From: Hyphomicrobium sp.
GTDB taxonomy: Bacteria; Pseudomonadota; Alphaproteobacteria; Rhizobiales; Hyphomicrobiaceae
Assembly (NCBI GenBank): GCA_025458125.1
Contig: JALOTA010000007.1
Coordinates: 1 to 56,313, forward strand
Direction of reading: 5' to 3'
Length of the DNA: 56,313 nucleotides
Made by a program: the position numbers and the translations under genes. Of the stretch, positions 44,685 to 54,847 are shown piece by piece (the stretch's first letter is position 1; each line of letters starts with the position of its first letter). The notes below the pieces were generated by a model, which searched no databases, was not told the origin of the DNA, and saw nothing but the letters and a program-made list of their open reading frames with translations.

Positions 44685-45346
44685 CGACGGCATCGGACGA
44701 TGCCCTGGAGCTGTCGCCTGCCGACCATGACGACGGCCGCGCGTTGTTCGAACAGCGCTGGTCCTTCGTCAAAGGAGTGGTCGATCTCGAACATCTGCCG
44801 CCTTCTGGACCGGTCGAGATCGCGTTTGCGGGCCGTTCCAATGTCGGTAAGTCCAGCCTCATCAACGCACTCGTTCGCCAGACCGGCCTCGCCCGGACAT
44901 CGAACACGCCTGGACGCACCCAGGAACTGAACTACTTCACCCCGGAAACAGGGTCGCCGCTTGTCGTCGACATGCCGGGCTATGGTTTCGCCGAGGCGCC
45001 GAAGGCGAAGGTGGAGGCATGGACGAAACTCGTCAAAAACTATCTCGCGGGGCGGCAGCGTCTGGCGCGTGTTTTTCTTCTCATCGACTCCCGCCACGGC
45101 ATCAAGAAGGTCGACTCTGAGATCATGGCGCTGCTGGATGATGCAGCGGTCGCCTACCAGATTGTCCTGACGAAATCCGACAAGATCAAGCCGACCGAGC
45201 TCAACACCCTGCTCGAAAAAACAAGGACGGCGTTGACCCGCCACACCGCAGCCTATCCGCTTGTCATTGCGACATCGTCCGAAACCGGTTCTGGCATCGA
45301 CGAACTGCGGGCACAGGCGGCCCGCGTTGCCCGCGAACACAGCTGA
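44681..45346 (+). CDS. engB: Ribosome biogenesis GTPase EngB/YihA
   Basis: 221 residues; essential GTPase for 50S assembly. G1 (Walker A) [18 protein letters not shown], switch [16 protein letters not shown]3 [13 protein letters not shown]4 LTKSDKI and G5 [11 protein letters not shown] are complete. Its ATG overlaps the yidC stop (ATGA), so translation is probably coupled. In Hyphomicrobiales engB normally precedes argB directly; here the Clp-N gene sits between them in reverse. Confidence 0.97.
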   Translation: MTTASDDALELSPADHDDGRALFEQRWSFVKGVVDLEHLPPSGPVEIAFAGRSNVGKSSLINALVRQTGLARTSNTPGRTQELNYFTPETGSPLVVDMPGYGFAEAPKAKVEAWTKLVKNYLAGRQRLARVFLLIDSRHGIKKVDSEIMALLDDAAVAYQIVLTKSDKIKPTELNTLLEKTRTALTRHTAAYPLVIATSSETGSGIDELRAQAARVAREHS

Positions 45347-45360
45347 CGCCTTGCGCCGTC

Positions 45361-47019
45361 TCAGCCGCCACCGCGCAGGATCGAGATCAGCGGGACGAAC
45401 ATGCTTTCGCCAAATCGTGCCAGCACGCCGCCGATAACCGCCGCAGTCATCCACCCCGCAAGTCGTGCTGCGGATTTCGCGTAGTTCACCGTAACCTTCA
45501 CTTCGATCATCTGATCGGGAAGAGCCGTCTCGGCGGTCAGCCCGTCGTCACCCACCGTGCGTGCCGACGCGAGAAGCTGCAGCCGCTGCTTGCCCCGCTC
45601 ACGAGGCGTGATGGTCCAGCGCCAGCTCGCATAATCTCCATCGAAGCCCGGTGCACCTTCGATCCACTGCGTCTCAGGCGACGAAGATTCGATGAAGAAA
45701 CCGCCTTCCGGCGATCTCAATCTGACCGACATGGCCTTCGTTACAGTGATTTCGTGCCGCACGATCGCGGCCCCGCCGTCCATTCCCTCGGCGATAGCCT
45801 TGACGTCGCGCCGCCCGATCCGCGCCTCGACAACCATCGAAACGCCGACTCGCATTTTCCGCGGGATGTTCTCAACGAACTGGCCCGCGGCCACCCAGAC
45901 GTTCTTGCCTGGGCGTCGCGGCCGGGGTGCACTAGATGGACCACTGGTGGGGACGCCACCGGCAGACGCTCCCGGTTGCGGAGCGCGGGGTTGCTGCGCA
46001 GGCGGGCCGGTCCTATTCGGCGGCTGGCCGAATGTGGAGGGCATTGAAGCGCCGGGCGGACCGCTCCCCGGCACCGGCGCGTTCTGGAACGGGACCGAGG
46101 GATGCGGCTTGAGCGGCGGAGGCGGTACAGCTGAACCAAGACCGGAAGGAGGTTGCGTTCTCTGCCCTGGCGGTGTCTGAAGTGGTGGCGGCACGCCGGC
46201 AGGCGCCGCAGTGGGAACCGGCCTAAAACCGGGTTCTTCCGATGGTCGCGTCCGGTCGACGGGCGGCGGCCCGGTCCAGACCGGCGGATGGGGAACTGTC
46301 GCGTCACGAGCCTGAGGAACCGGAACGGCCGGTTCCCACTGCGGCGCTACCGGCGACCGCGGATCGGCGGAGGGCTGCGCGGCCTCCATGCCCGGCGCAC
46401 CGGCAAACTCAGGATTGATCGGCGCTCCAGGCAATGATGATGGCGCAGGCGCACGCGGCACTTGCCCTTGCGATGGCCTGGGCTGGCCCTGCGCCGATCG
46501 CGACTGAACGCGCTCGCGAGCGTTGGCCAGAATGTCTTCCGTCGTACCGGATGAACGAGAACCAGCCGGTTGCGGCGCGGGTTCCGTGCGCGGCGCCGAA
46601 GCAACTCGTTGCAAGGCTCTGATCGCCTGTTCGAACGTTAGACCTTGAATGCGCAGCAGGTTCGCAGCCGTGCTCTTGCCGTCTCCGACGATGGCCGCCA
46701 GAACGATGGCCCCGTTGATCTCCGGCCTTCGACCTTGCCGCGCTGCGGCGGCCGCGGCCTCGAGGATCCTCTTGAGGTCGGGAGAAATAAGAACCTGGCC
46801 CGGAGCGTTGGGATCGCGGCGATCCTCGATACGGCCAATATGCGTCGACACCTCACCCGCAAGCCGGGCCAGATCGACGTTCGAGGATCGCAGAACGACG
46901 GAGGCATCGGGGTCCTCGGCCAACGCCAGCAGCAGATGCTCCAGCGTCACCGACGCATGCTGCTGAGCATCGGCATAGCTCGCGGCGCGCGCCAGCGTCG
47001 CAGCAAGATGCTGCGACAT
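45361..47019 (-). CDS. Membrane-anchored Clp-N protein without an ATPase domain
   Basis: 552 residues from ATG 47019 (chosen because it aligns with the Clp-N start; ATG 47049 is possible). Residues about 1-140 form a complete double Clp-N domain (LAATLARAASYADAQQHASV, EHLLLALAEDPDASVVL; second repeat ISPDLKRILEAAAAAARQ, LLRIQGLTFEQAIRAL), the adaptor-binding domain of ClpA/ClpB/ClpC. There is no Walker A or B. Residues 150-370 are a Pro-rich linker. Residues 371-518 form a beta-rich domain (NIPRKMRVGVSMVVEARI, AMSVRLRSPEGGFF, DYASWRWTITPRERGKQRL). A TM helix follows (about 519-540) and a short tail. It sits reversed between engB and argB. Confidence 0.8.
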   Translation of the reverse strand: MSQHLAATLARAASYADAQQHASVTLEHLLLALAEDPDASVVLRSSNVDLARLAGEVSTHIGRIEDRRDPNAPGQVLISPDLKRILEAAAAAARQGRRPEINGAIVLAAIVGDGKSTAANLLRIQGLTFEQAIRALQRVASAPRTEPAPQPAGSRSSGTTEDILANARERVQSRSAQGQPRPSQGQVPRAPAPSSLPGAPINPEFAGAPGMEAAQPSADPRSPVAPQWEPAVPVPQARDATVPHPPVWTGPPPVDRTRPSEEPGFRPVPTAAPAGVPPPLQTPPGQRTQPPSGLGSAVPPPPLKPHPSVPFQNAPVPGSGPPGASMPSTFGQPPNRTGPPAQQPRAPQPGASAGGVPTSGPSSAPRPRRPGKNVWVAAGQFVENIPRKMRVGVSMVVEARIGRRDVKAIAEGMDGGAAIVRHEITVTKAMSVRLRSPEGGFFIESSSPETQWIEGAPGFDGDYASWRWTITPRERGKQRLQLLASARTVGDDGLTAETALPDQMIEVKVTVNYAKSAARLAGWMTAAVIGGVLARFGESMFVPLISILRGGG

Positions 47020-47343
47020 GGGAATTCGCCCGAGGTCCTCGATGATCATTCGCCCGAACCGTGCTTCCGGAAGCCGCAGCGCGGCGGTTCGGCGCCGGCC
47101 GCCCGCCCCGCCGCTCGTGAGACGGCATAGAACGTGATCCGCTTCCGGCGGGCAAGCCGCCAAACCGCATCACCGCCCCAGTTTTAGCCTTATCTCACGC
47201 TTGCTAGCACCCGATTGTGAGGGAATTCCGTTGAGGCAGCAGCCACAACGGATATAACCCTCGCGGGCCAACGCCTGTCGCGTAAGGGGCAATGCAACCC
47301 GGCTCGCGCCTCTCCCTAACATTGACTGGGCTCTGCCGCAAAG

Positions 47344-48303
47344 ATGACGAAAGCCACCGACACTCAGGCGAACGGTTCCAACGGGGACGTTGCCCCCATC
47401 AGCGCCCATGTGCAGGCGCGCATCCTCGCAGAAGCCCTGCCCAACATGCTCCGTTACGACGAGCAGACCGTCGTCGTGAAATTCGGCGGACACGCGATGG
47501 GCGACGCGGCGCTGGCCGCGGCCTTCGCGCAGGACATCGTCTATCTCAAGCAGTCGGGCGTAAACCCGATCGTAGTCCATGGCGGCGGACCGCAGATCGC
47601 GCAGATGCTGAAAAAGCACGACATCCAGTCGGAGTTCGTGCACGGACTTCGCGTCACCGATCAGCCGACCGTCGAGATCGTCGAGATGGTCCTCGCCGGT
47701 GCGATCAACAAGGAAATCGTCACCGCAATCAACCGGCAGGGCGGCAAGGCGGTCGGCATCTGCGGCAAGGATGCCAACCTGATGATCGCCCGAAAGATCA
47801 CCGAAATGCCCGACCCCAAAACGGGGGTCGTCGGCAAAGTCGATCTGGGATTCGTCGGCGATCCGTTTCAGGTCAACCCGCATATCGTCGAAGTCATCTC
47901 GAAATCCGACCTCATCCCCGTGATCGCTCCGGTCGCACTGTCGCGCGATGGCGAGACGCTGAACGTCAATGCCGACAGCTTTGCCTCGGCACTGGCCGCA
48001 CGTCTGAAGGCCAAGCGTCTGCTTCTGTTGACCGACGTTGAAGGCGTTCTCGACAAGAACGGCAGGCTCATTGAAGAACTGAGCGTGGACCAGGCGCAGG
48101 ACCTCATCAGGGACGGCACCATCAGCGGTGGAATGATTCCCAAGATCGAGGGCTGCATTGAGGTGGTCGAGGCGGGCGTCGAGGCCGTGGTCATTATCAA
48201 CGGCAAGGTTCCCCACTGCGTCCTGCTCGAATTGCTGACCGATCACGGTGCAGGCACCCTCGTCGGCCGCCGCAAGCCGAAGGTGAAGAAAGCCACCGAA
48301 TGA
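47344..48303 (+). CDS. argB: Acetylglutamate kinase
   Basis: Phosphorylates N-acetylglutamate, second step of arginine synthesis and often the arginine-inhibited one. 319 residues; an N-terminal extension of about 30 residues precedes [13 protein letters not shown] (amino-acid kinase fold). Other blocks: [19 protein letters not shown] (substrate site), [40 protein letters not shown] and [20 protein letters not shown]. The extension is the helix of arginine-sensitive hexamers. Its stop overlaps the next ATG (ATGA at 48300). Confidence 0.98.
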   Translation: MTKATDTQANGSNGDVAPISAHVQARILAEALPNMLRYDEQTVVVKFGGHAMGDAALAAAFAQDIVYLKQSGVNPIVVHGGGPQIAQMLKKHDIQSEFVHGLRVTDQPTVEIVEMVLAGAINKEIVTAINRQGGKAVGICGKDANLMIARKITEMPDPKTGVVGKVDLGFVGDPFQVNPHIVEVISKSDLIPVIAPVALSRDGETLNVNADSFASALAARLKAKRLLLLTDVEGVLDKNGRLIEELSVDQAQDLIRDGTISGGMIPKIEGCIEVVEAGVEAVVIINGKVPHCVLLELLTDHGAGTLVGRRKPKVKKATE

Positions 48304-49064
48304 ACCCGCCGCCGAAATCGCGACCAGGTCTGCCGGCGGCATTGCTTGACGCGCCGGACGCCACGGCCATGGCTGAACTTGGCCGTAAGCGCGTTTGGAT
48401 TTTCGACCTCGACAACACGCTCTATCCGGCGGAATGCAATCTTTTCGCCCAGGTCGACCGGCGCATGGGCGAGTTCATCGCCAAGCACCTTGGTGTGCCG
48501 TTCGAGTACGCGCGCCATCTCCAGAAGAGCTACTACCGGCAATTCGGCACCACGCTCGCCGGCCTCATGCGCGTGCACAAGATGCAACCGGAGCCATTTC
48601 TCGAGTACGTTCACGACATCGATGTGTCCGTCGTGCCCGATGCGCCGGAACTGCGCGCCGCCATCGACAGGCTGCCCGGCCGCAAACTGATCTTCACCAA
48701 CGGGTCTCGTGCCCACGCCGAGCGCGTGGCGGGTAAACTCGGCATCCTCGACTTGTTCGAGGACATCTCCGACATCGCGTCATGCGACTACGAGCCAAAG
48801 CCTTCGGCGGCCGCATTCGACAGCATGGTGCGGCGTCACGGCGTGGAAGGCATCGATGCGGCCATGTTCGAGGACATGCCGCAGAACCTCGAAGTCCCGC
48901 ACAAGCTGGGCATGTCCACGGTCCTCGTGCATTCGACTTACATGGACCATCCGATCCAGCGCAGCTTTGCGAACTGGACGGCCCTCCCCGATCACGTCCA
49001 CCACTTCACGGACGATCTCACGGACTTCTTGAAAACGATCGAGGTTGAGGACGGTCCGGACTGA
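48300..49064 (+). CDS. HAD-family pyrimidine 5'-nucleotidase
   Basis: 254 residues; relatives dephosphorylate pyrimidine nucleoside monophosphates. HAD motif I is [16 protein letters not shown] (catalytic Asp), motif [17 protein letters not shown], motif III with Lys in [11 protein letters not shown], and motif [19 protein letters not shown]. The cap region contains [20 protein letters not shown]. Four-base overlap with argB, as in Hyphomicrobiales. Specific substrate not provable from sequence. Confidence 0.9.
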   Translation: MNPPPKSRPGLPAALLDAPDATAMAELGRKRVWIFDLDNTLYPAECNLFAQVDRRMGEFIAKHLGVPFEYARHLQKSYYRQFGTTLAGLMRVHKMQPEPFLEYVHDIDVSVVPDAPELRAAIDRLPGRKLIFTNGSRAHAERVAGKLGILDLFEDISDIASCDYEPKPSAAAFDSMVRRHGVEGIDAAMFEDMPQNLEVPHKLGMSTVLVHSTYMDHPIQRSFANWTALPDHVHHFTDDLTDFLKTIEVEDGPD

Positions 49065-49065
49065 G

Positions 49066-49509
49066 CTACCGCGTCAGCCTGAAAGTCGCGGAACTGCCGG
49101 CCGGCGACGAGATCGACACGCTCTGCGAATTGCCGCTCACCGTGACCGTGATCGTACCGTCCACTTTGTATTCTTCGTTGAAGAAACTGCCGGTGTACTG
49201 GTTGCCGCTGACACGGGTCAGAAGCGCAGATTGTTCGACCTTGCCCGAAGCACTCGCGCAGCGCGCGCTGACCAGATAGCTCTCCGCGCCCCTCTTCTTG
49301 AAGTTCGCACGGCACCTGGCTGCCTCTTTGGCGCCTGAAGGGAACTTGACCGAGCCACCGCCACTCCATGCGCCGTCAAGTTCGACCGTGTCGGCCAGCG
49401 CCGCCCGCGGCAGCACGAAGTTGCCAATCGCCAAGACGGCGATCAGAACGGAACTAATCAAAAGTCGATATTTTCCATTCTTGTCAAATGCATAGACAGC
49501 ACCAGACAT
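49066..49509 (-). CDS. Secreted beta-rich hypothetical protein
   Basis: 147 residues from ATG 49509 (GGGGGAG upstream). N-terminal segment YRLLISSVLIAVLAIGNFVL is a long signal peptide or anchor, with cleavage near AALA. The mature chain starts VELDGAWSGGGSVKFPSGAK and repeats short beta strands with Ser/Thr/Val alternation (VDGTITVTVSGNSQSVSISS). Cys pair in ARCRANFKKRG and SARCASASG. I recall similar 'WSGGG' proteins in this order. No known function. Confidence 0.65.
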   Translation of the reverse strand: MSGAVYAFDKNGKYRLLISSVLIAVLAIGNFVLPRAALADTVELDGAWSGGGSVKFPSGAKEAARCRANFKKRGAESYLVSARCASASGKVEQSALLTRVSGNQYTGSFFNEEYKVDGTITVTVSGNSQSVSISSPAGSSATFRLTR

Positions 49510-49597
49510 CGTGAACTCCCCCAGATCCGCTCTTCCTCGCTTATTCGCGCACACTCCTATAGCAGCCTTCCCGCTCCCTGACAGTAGCTGCCAGGGC

Positions 49598-50350
49598 TCA
49601 GCCGCGGCCTTCGAACGGCATGGCGGTCGCCTTCAGCGTCATGAACAGCACGTTTGCATCGAGAGGCAGGTTCGCCATGTAGAGGACGGCATCTGCTACG
49701 TGCGCGACGTCCATGACGGGCTCGGAGCGGATCGACCCGTCCGCTTGGCGTATTCCGGAAGACATGGGAGCGGACAACTCGGTCGCGGCGTTGCCGATGT
49801 CGATCTGTGAACACGCGACGTTGTGCTGGCGTCCATCGAGCGCAATCGACTTCGTCAAACCGGACAATGCGTGCTTTGTCGCCGTGTAAGGCGCCGCGTT
49901 TGGCCGCGGCACCATGGCCGATATGGACCCGTTATTGATAATCCGGCCGCCCTTGGGAGCCTGGGACTTCATCAACCGCATGGCCGCCTGGGCGCAGAGA
50001 AACGCGCCGTTCAGGTTCACGTCGACGACGGCTTTCCATTGCTCGTAAGTCAGATCCTCGAACGCGACAGGCGGCGCGAACATGCCCGCGTTGTTGAACA
50101 GAACATCCAGGCGGCCGTAGGCATCCCGGGTCCGGGTGAACAGTGCTCGAACCGACACGGGATCGGTCACGTCCGCGGCCACGACCAGCGCCGACCCCTC
50201 GGGACACTCGGCGGCCGTTCCTTGAAGTTCGGCTTTGCGGCGACCGGCCAGCACCACCTGATAGCCGCCGTGCGCAAGTTTCACGGACACCGCACGGCCA
50301 ATACCGCTGCCGGCTCCGGTAACGATTGCAACGCGCGGAATGGCGGCCAT
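49598..50350 (-). CDS. Short-chain dehydrogenase/reductase
   Basis: 250 residues from ATG 50350. Classical [23 protein letters not shown] (cofactor), [12 protein letters not shown] (NNAG), [14 protein letters not shown] (catalytic Ser), [19 protein letters not shown] (Tyr-x3-Lys) and a C-terminal [16 protein letters not shown]. Arg/Lys in LAGRRKAEL (cofactor 2'-phosphate side) suggests NADP. Substrate unknown. Closely spaced downstream of hbd on the same strand (25 bases). Confidence 0.88.
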   Translation of the reverse strand: MAAIPRVAIVTGAGSGIGRAVSVKLAHGGYQVVLAGRRKAELQGTAAECPEGSALVVAADVTDPVSVRALFTRTRDAYGRLDVLFNNAGMFAPPVAFEDLTYEQWKAVVDVNLNGAFLCAQAAMRLMKSQAPKGGRIINNGSISAMVPRPNAAPYTATKHALSGLTKSIALDGRQHNVACSQIDIGNAATELSAPMSSGIRQADGSIRSEPVMDVAHVADAVLYMANLPLDANVLFMTLKATAMPFEGRG

Positions 50351-50375
50351 GAAAGCCTCGGTTGCGGCCCGTGAA

Positions 50376-51305
50376 TTAGCGCGTGGGAACCGGCTTTTCC
50401 CCGCGATAATCGTAGAACCCGCGATTGGTCTTGCGGCCGAGCCAACCTGCCTCGACATATTTCACGAGCAGCGGGCACGGCCGGTATTTGGAATCCGCCA
50501 AGCCCTCGTAAAGAACCTGCATCACCGACAGGCACGTGTCGAGCCCGATGAAATCGGCAAGCTCGAGCGGCCCCATGGGGTGATGCGCGCCGAGCTTCAT
50601 GGCCTTGTCGATGCCTTCCACCGTGCCGACGCCTTCGTACAACGTGTAGATCGCCTCGTTGATCATGGGGAGGAGGATACGATTGACGATGAAGGCCGGA
50701 AAATCCTCCGAAACCGTGGTCTTCTTGCCGAGGCTCTCCACAAATACGCGCGCCGTCGCGAACACGTCGTCTTCCGTGGCGATCCCTCGGATGAGTTCGA
50801 CAAGTTCCATGCGCGGCACGGGATTCATAAAGTGCATCCCGATGAACAATTCGGGACGGTCCGTCGTTGCCGCCAGCCGCGTGATGGAGATCGACGAGGT
50901 GTTGGTGGCGAGCAGGGCGCCGGGTTTCAGGCGAGGGCAAAGATCAGAGAATATCTTGCGCTTGATGCTCTCATCTTCCGTGGCGGCCTCAATGACCAGA
51001 TCGCAATCGGCAAGTTGATCGATGCTTCCGGCAGGCTTGATGCGCTTCAAGGCAGCGGCTTTGTGCTCCGGATCGATGATCCCCTTGCCGACCTGCCGCT
51101 CCATATTTTTTTCGATGTTGTCCAACGCACGGCCGATCGCATCCGGCTTAACATCGTGCACCAATACTTCGAATCCGCCGAGTGCCACCACGTGGGCAAT
51201 ACCCGACCCCATCTGGCCGGCCCCGATGATCCCGACCTTCTTGATGTCCGTCACCGGTTGCACGGCAGGTCTCGCCTTCTCGGACGATTTGACGGCTACA
51301 TCCAT
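50376..51305 (-). CDS. hbd: 3-hydroxybutyryl-CoA dehydrogenase
   Basis: 309 residues; NAD-dependent oxidation of 3-hydroxyacyl-CoA in butyrate/PHB or fatty-acid metabolism. The Rossmann core is [37 protein letters not shown] and [19 protein letters not shown] contain the conserved His and Glu/Asn of the active site; [18 protein letters not shown] and [16 protein letters not shown] belong to the C-domain. The last 25 residues [20 protein letters not shown] are typical. Transcribed after etfB-etfA. Confidence 0.97.
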   Translation of the reverse strand: MDVAVKSSEKARPAVQPVTDIKKVGIIGAGQMGSGIAHVVALGGFEVLVHDVKPDAIGRALDNIEKNMERQVGKGIIDPEHKAAALKRIKPAGSIDQLADCDLVIEAATEDESIKRKIFSDLCPRLKPGALLATNTSSISITRLAATTDRPELFIGMHFMNPVPRMELVELIRGIATEDDVFATARVFVESLGKKTTVSEDFPAFIVNRILLPMINEAIYTLYEGVGTVEGIDKAMKLGAHHPMGPLELADFIGLDTCLSVMQVLYEGLADSKYRPCPLLVKYVEAGWLGRKTNRGFYDYRGEKPVPTR

Positions 51306-51352
51306 GACGGCGTCCTTCCCTGACCGGCGCGCCGGCCCTGTTCCAATGTGCT

Positions 51353-52297
51353 TCAGCCGCCGGCTTTACCGAGTTCGTTCGCAAGCTCCGGAAGAGCCTG
51401 GAACAAGTCGGCGACGAGTCCGTAGTCGGCCACCTGGAAGATCGGAGCCTCGCCATCCTTGTTGATAGCGACGATGACCTTCGAGTCCTTCATGCCGGCG
51501 AGGTGCTGAATGGCACCCGAGATCCCGACGGCAATATAGAGTTCCGGAGCCACGACCTTGCCGGTCTGCCCGACCTGGAGATCGTTTGGCGCAAAGCCGG
51601 CGTCCACCGCCGCGCGCGACGCTCCCATGGCGGCGCCGAGCTTGTCGGCGACCGGTTCGATGTAGGTCTTGAAGTTCTCGGCGTTACCGATGCCCCGCCC
51701 GCCGGAGATGATGATGCGCGCCGATGCCAGTTCCGGGCGGTCCGATTTGGAAAGTTCAGCCTTCTCGAATGCCGACAGGGCGAGAGCCGCCGGCGCCGCA
51801 ATCTGTTCCACAGCAGCAGTTCCGCCGCCTCCAGCGGCCGCGAAGCTGGCCGTACGAACCGTGATGACTTTCTTGGGCTCGGCCGATTTCACCGTCTGGA
51901 TCGCATTGCCCGCATAGATCGGCCGCTCGAACGTGTCGGGCGCGACGACCCTGATGATATCGGACACCTGCATGACGTCGAGGAGGGCCGCAACGCGCGG
52001 AGCGATATTCTTGCCGGACGCCGTCGCAGGCGCCACGAAGGCATCGTATCCGGACATCAGCGGAACGACCAGCGCGGCCACCTCTTCAGCCAGCCCGTTG
52101 GCAAGATGCGGAGCATCCGCCACCAATACTTTCGCGACACCGTCGATCTTCGCAGCTTCGGAAGCGGCAGCACCCGCACCGCTTCCGGCGACCAACACAT
52201 GCACATCACCGCCAAGCTGCTTGGCCGCGGAGACGGCCTTGGCCGTTGCAGCATTGAGAGTGGAGTTGGTGTGCTCCGCCAGGACAAGAATTGCCAT
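51353..52297 (-). CDS. etfA: Electron transfer flavoprotein alpha subunit
   Basis: 314 residues. Alpha chain of the soluble ETF dimer that carries electrons from acyl-CoA dehydrogenases to ETF-quinone oxidoreductase. The N-domain begins [20 protein letters not shown]; the FAD-binding C-domain has [40 protein letters not shown] and [20 protein letters not shown]. The ATG overlaps the etfB stop (TGATG), so the two chains are translationally coupled. Confidence 0.98.
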   Translation of the reverse strand: MAILVLAEHTNSTLNAATAKAVSAAKQLGGDVHVLVAGSGAGAAASEAAKIDGVAKVLVADAPHLANGLAEEVAALVVPLMSGYDAFVAPATASGKNIAPRVAALLDVMQVSDIIRVVAPDTFERPIYAGNAIQTVKSAEPKKVITVRTASFAAAGGGGTAAVEQIAAPAALALSAFEKAELSKSDRPELASARIIISGGRGIGNAENFKTYIEPVADKLGAAMGASRAAVDAGFAPNDLQVGQTGKVVAPELYIAVGISGAIQHLAGMKDSKVIVAINKDGEAPIFQVADYGLVADLFQALPELANELGKAGG

Positions 52298-53052
52298 CAG
52301 AGAACTCCCGCCTCGGTCTTGAGTTTCTTCACCAGTTCGGCCACGTCGGCGACCTTGACGCCACCCTTTCGCTGCGGCGGCTCGGCCGTCTTGAGCACCT
52401 GCAGGCGCGGAGAAATATCGACACCGAAGTCTTCAGGCTTCTTGGTATCGAGCGGCTTCTTTTTGGCCTTCATGATGTTGGGAAGCGAGGGATAGCGCGG
52501 CTCATTCAATCGAAGGTCGGTCGTCACCACAGCGGGCAACCTCAGTTTCAACGTCTCAAGGCCGCCGTCGACTTCGCGCGTGACGCTCGCGCCAGCGGCG
52601 CCGGTTTCGATCTTGGAAGCGAACGTGCCCTGAGGCCATCCGAGTAGCGCCGCCAGCATTTGCCCTGTTTGATTGCAATCGTCGTCAATCGCCTGCTTGC
52701 CCAGAATGATCAACTGAGGCCCTTCAGCAGCGGCGACACCCTTCAAGATCTTCGCAACCGCCAGCGGCTCGACGATGGCCCCCTCCGGCGTCTCCACGAG
52801 AATGGCGCGGTCGGCGCCGATGGCCAGCCCCGTGCGCAACGTTTCCTGCGCCTTCGCGGACCCAATCGACACAACGACAACTTCCGTGGCGGTGCCTTTT
52901 TCTTTGAGCCGAACCGCTTCTTCGACCGCGATCTCGTCGAAGGGGTTCATCGACATCTTCACGTTGGCAAGCTCGATGCCAGAACCATCCGCCTTGACCC
53001 GGATCTTGACGGCGTAGTCGACGACGCGTTTCACCGCGACGAGTATTTTCAT
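52297..53052 (-). CDS. etfB: Electron transfer flavoprotein beta subunit
   Basis: 251 residues from ATG 53052. Beta chain of ETF, holding [61 protein letters not shown] (AMP-binding loop), and [20 protein letters not shown] (recognition loop for partner dehydrogenases) are present. First gene of etfB-etfA-hbd. The 160-170 bases upstream of it contain two adjacent palindromes (53191-53222). Confidence 0.98.
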   Translation of the reverse strand: MKILVAVKRVVDYAVKIRVKADGSGIELANVKMSMNPFDEIAVEEAVRLKEKGTATEVVVVSIGSAKAQETLRTGLAIGADRAILVETPEGAIVEPLAVAKILKGVAAAEGPQLIILGKQAIDDDCNQTGQMLAALLGWPQGTFASKIETGAAGASVTREVDGGLETLKLRLPAVVTTDLRLNEPRYPSLPNIMKAKKKPLDTKKPEDFGVDISPRLQVLKTAEPPQRKGGVKVADVAELVKKLKTEAGVL

Positions 53053-53190
53053 TCTTGAGGTGCTCCCCAACAGCCCTGAGCGTCTTTTTTGTTTCTTCCA
53101 GACCGCGCGGGCTAAGGGCTGATTATCCACGTGCCGCGGTCACTTACGAAAAGCCCTGCCCGGCCAACGAAATCTGGCTAGCCAACGTTC

Positions 53191-53222
53191 TTCGCAGTTG
53201 CGAAATCGCACACTAAGTGTGC
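53191..53222. promoter_or_regulatory. Two adjacent palindromes upstream of etfBA-hbd
   Basis: Palindrome 1: TTCGCA-GT-TGCGAA (53191-53204). Palindrome 2, three bases on: GCACACT-A-AGTGTGC (53208-53222). They lie about 140-170 bases upstream of etfB and about 90 bases from the rhomboid stop. Perfect symmetry suggests an operator for a dimeric repressor (TetR or GntR type would fit). No direct evidence. Confidence 0.45.
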
Positions 53223-53311
53223 CCGAAAGCCGAGTCAATTGTCAGCCCGCCGCAACGGCCGGGCACGATAATCCCCTTCCGGCGTGGGGATTAACGATCG
53301 TCAGGACCGCC

Positions 53312-54016
53312 CTAGGCGACCCTGAGACCCTTATCGAACAGCGGCACGTCGCGCCGTTTGAAGATTACGACGAGCACGGCCCCCGCGATGAGCCCGCCGA
53401 TGTGGGCATACCATGCCACGGGTCCGACTTCGGGCAGCATGATCATGATGAACTGGGTGAGGATCCAGACACCCAGCACGACGGCGGCAGAAAGCCTGAG
53501 CGGAATGAACTGAAAGGCCAGAACCCAGACACGAACACGAGGATGCAGCATGAGGTAGGCCGAGATCACGCCGGCAACGGCGCCGCTGGCGCCGATCAGA
53601 GGATTGGGGGACCCCGGCATCATGACGGCATGCACGAAGCCGGCGAACACCCCGCAGAGCAGATAGAACAGCAGAAAGCGGATGTGCCCCATGGCGTCCT
53701 CGACGTTGTCGCCGAATACCCACAGGAACAGCATGTTGCCGGCAAGGTGCAAAATATCTCCATGAAAAAACATGTAGGATAACAGCGTGAAGCGCTCCGG
53801 AATCGCAATCGACTGATCCGGCATCTCGCCCGAACCCAGCATTCCCGCGGTCGAAACAAGTTCGGCGGGAACAATGGCGAAGCTCGCGATCACCGCCTCT
53901 GACAGGCCCATGACCTCGAAGACGAACACGATGACGTTGGCGATGATGAGCCCGACAGTGACATAGGGAAAGCTGATCGACTTCAGAACGTTCTCGTCGT
54001 GCAGCGGAACGAACAT
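53312..54016 (-). CDS. Rhomboid-family intramembrane serine protease
   Basis: 234 residues, six or seven TM helices. The catalytic Ser is in NPLIGASGAVAGVISAYLML (G-A-S-G), the His in AWYAHIGGLIAGAVLV, and the N-terminal loop motif HGDILHLAGNMLFLWVFGDN has the conserved H-x3-N and W. A complete dyad means active protease. Substrates unknown. On the same strand as etfBA but separated from etfB by 260 bases. Confidence 0.93.
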   Translation of the reverse strand: MFVPLHDENVLKSISFPYVTVGLIIANVIVFVFEVMGLSEAVIASFAIVPAELVSTAGMLGSGEMPDQSIAIPERFTLLSYMFFHGDILHLAGNMLFLWVFGDNVEDAMGHIRFLLFYLLCGVFAGFVHAVMMPGSPNPLIGASGAVAGVISAYLMLHPRVRVWVLAFQFIPLRLSAAVVLGVWILTQFIMIMLPEVGPVAWYAHIGGLIAGAVLVVIFKRRDVPLFDKGLRVA

Positions 54017-54046
54017 CGCCAGTCCTCCCTGAAACGCGCCGCTGAA

Positions 54047-54628
54047 CTAGCGGTTCTGGCCGGGCACCCAGAGGACGTCGCTGCGTCCCCGGTCATTCAC
54101 GTAACGGCTGGCGACGAACAGGAAATCCGACAGGCGATTGATGTACTTCATCGCCGCGGGACTGACCGTTTCCCCCGGCAGACCCGAAAGCGTGACCATC
54201 TCCCGCTCCGCCCGGCGGCTTACGGTCCGCGCCACGTGCAGTGCGGCCGCGGCGGCCGACCCGCCAGGAAGAACGAACGACTTGAGCGGTTGCAGTTCTG
54301 CGTTGAGCTCATCGATCTCGGCTTCGATCCGATCGACCTGTGCCTCCGACATGCGCAGCGGCTCGTAAGGCAGCGGTTCGCCGCGGTCGGGCACACACAG
54401 GTCCGCGCCCAGATCGAACAGGTCGTTCTGAATGCGCTCGAGTTTCGCATCGAGACCTTGATGGCCCCCGCCCAGATGGATGCGAGCCATGCCAATGGCG
54501 GAGTTGGCTTCGTCGACCGTCCCATAAGCGGCGATCCGGGCGGCATCCTTGGCCACCCGCTCCCCCGTCCCGAGACCCGTCGTCCCGGCATCGCCGGTCT
54601 TGGTATAGATCTTGTTCAGCTTGACCAC
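54047..54628 (-). CDS. PduO-type cob(I)yrinic acid a,c-diamide adenosyltransferase
   Basis: 193 residues; transfers the adenosyl group of ATP to cob(I)alamin, giving coenzyme B12. The N-terminal ATP-binding loop KIYTKTGDAGTTGLGTGERV is diagnostic of PduO/MMAB types. ARIAAYGTVDEANSAIGMAR, FVLPGGSAAAAALHVARTV and RRAEREMVTLSG plus YINRLSDFLFVASRYVN complete the family. The start is GTG 54628. QueG, a corrinoid enzyme, is encoded in the same window. Confidence 0.95.
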   Translation of the reverse strand: MVKLNKIYTKTGDAGTTGLGTGERVAKDAARIAAYGTVDEANSAIGMARIHLGGGHQGLDAKLERIQNDLFDLGADLCVPDRGEPLPYEPLRMSEAQVDRIEAEIDELNAELQPLKSFVLPGGSAAAAALHVARTVSRRAEREMVTLSGLPGETVSPAAMKYINRLSDFLFVASRYVNDRGRSDVLWVPGQNR

Positions 54629-54646
54629 GCTGTCATCCCACTTCGG

Positions 54647-54847
54647 CTAGCCACCCTGCTGCTTAGCAACAAGGGTAAAGAGCATAATGATGACAATCGC
54701 CGCAAACTGAAGGCCGACGCGCCAGCGCATCAGCTTCTGACTGAGGTTCGGTGCCGTCCCGCGCGACATTGTCCACAGCCCGAGGCAGAGGACGAAGAAT
54801 ACTGCGGCGACCGCGATCGTGGTGAGATGGTAGAGCAGTCCCTGCAT
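54647..54847 (-). CDS. Twin-transmembrane (HIG1-like) small membrane protein
   Basis: 66 residues with two helices: LTTIAVAAVFFVLCLGLWTM and RWRVGLQFAAIVIIMLFTLV, separated by a short loop SRGTAPNLSQKLM with the R-x-x-Q pattern of HIG1/twin-TM proteins (QKLMRWRVGLQ). Relatives in mitochondria are respiratory supercomplex factors; bacterial ones are often near this adenosyltransferase gene. Start ATG 54847. Short, hence easily missed. Confidence 0.85.
   Translation of the reverse strand: MQGLLYHLTTIAVAAVFFVLCLGLWTMSRGTAPNLSQKLMRWRVGLQFAAIVIIMLFTLVAKQQGG

Noticed and set aside
47170..48342. Minus-strand frame of 390 codons opposite argB
   Set aside because: argB is unambiguous, and the opposing frame is explained by codon bias in a GC-rich gene.
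50340..51323. Plus-strand frame of 327 codons opposite hbd
   Set aside because: Shadow of hbd, which has Rossmann and active-site motifs.
53123..53131. Single DnaA-box-like TTATCCACG near etfB
   Set aside because: One isolated site differing from TTATCCACA; oriC needs several boxes and an AT-rich element, none seen.
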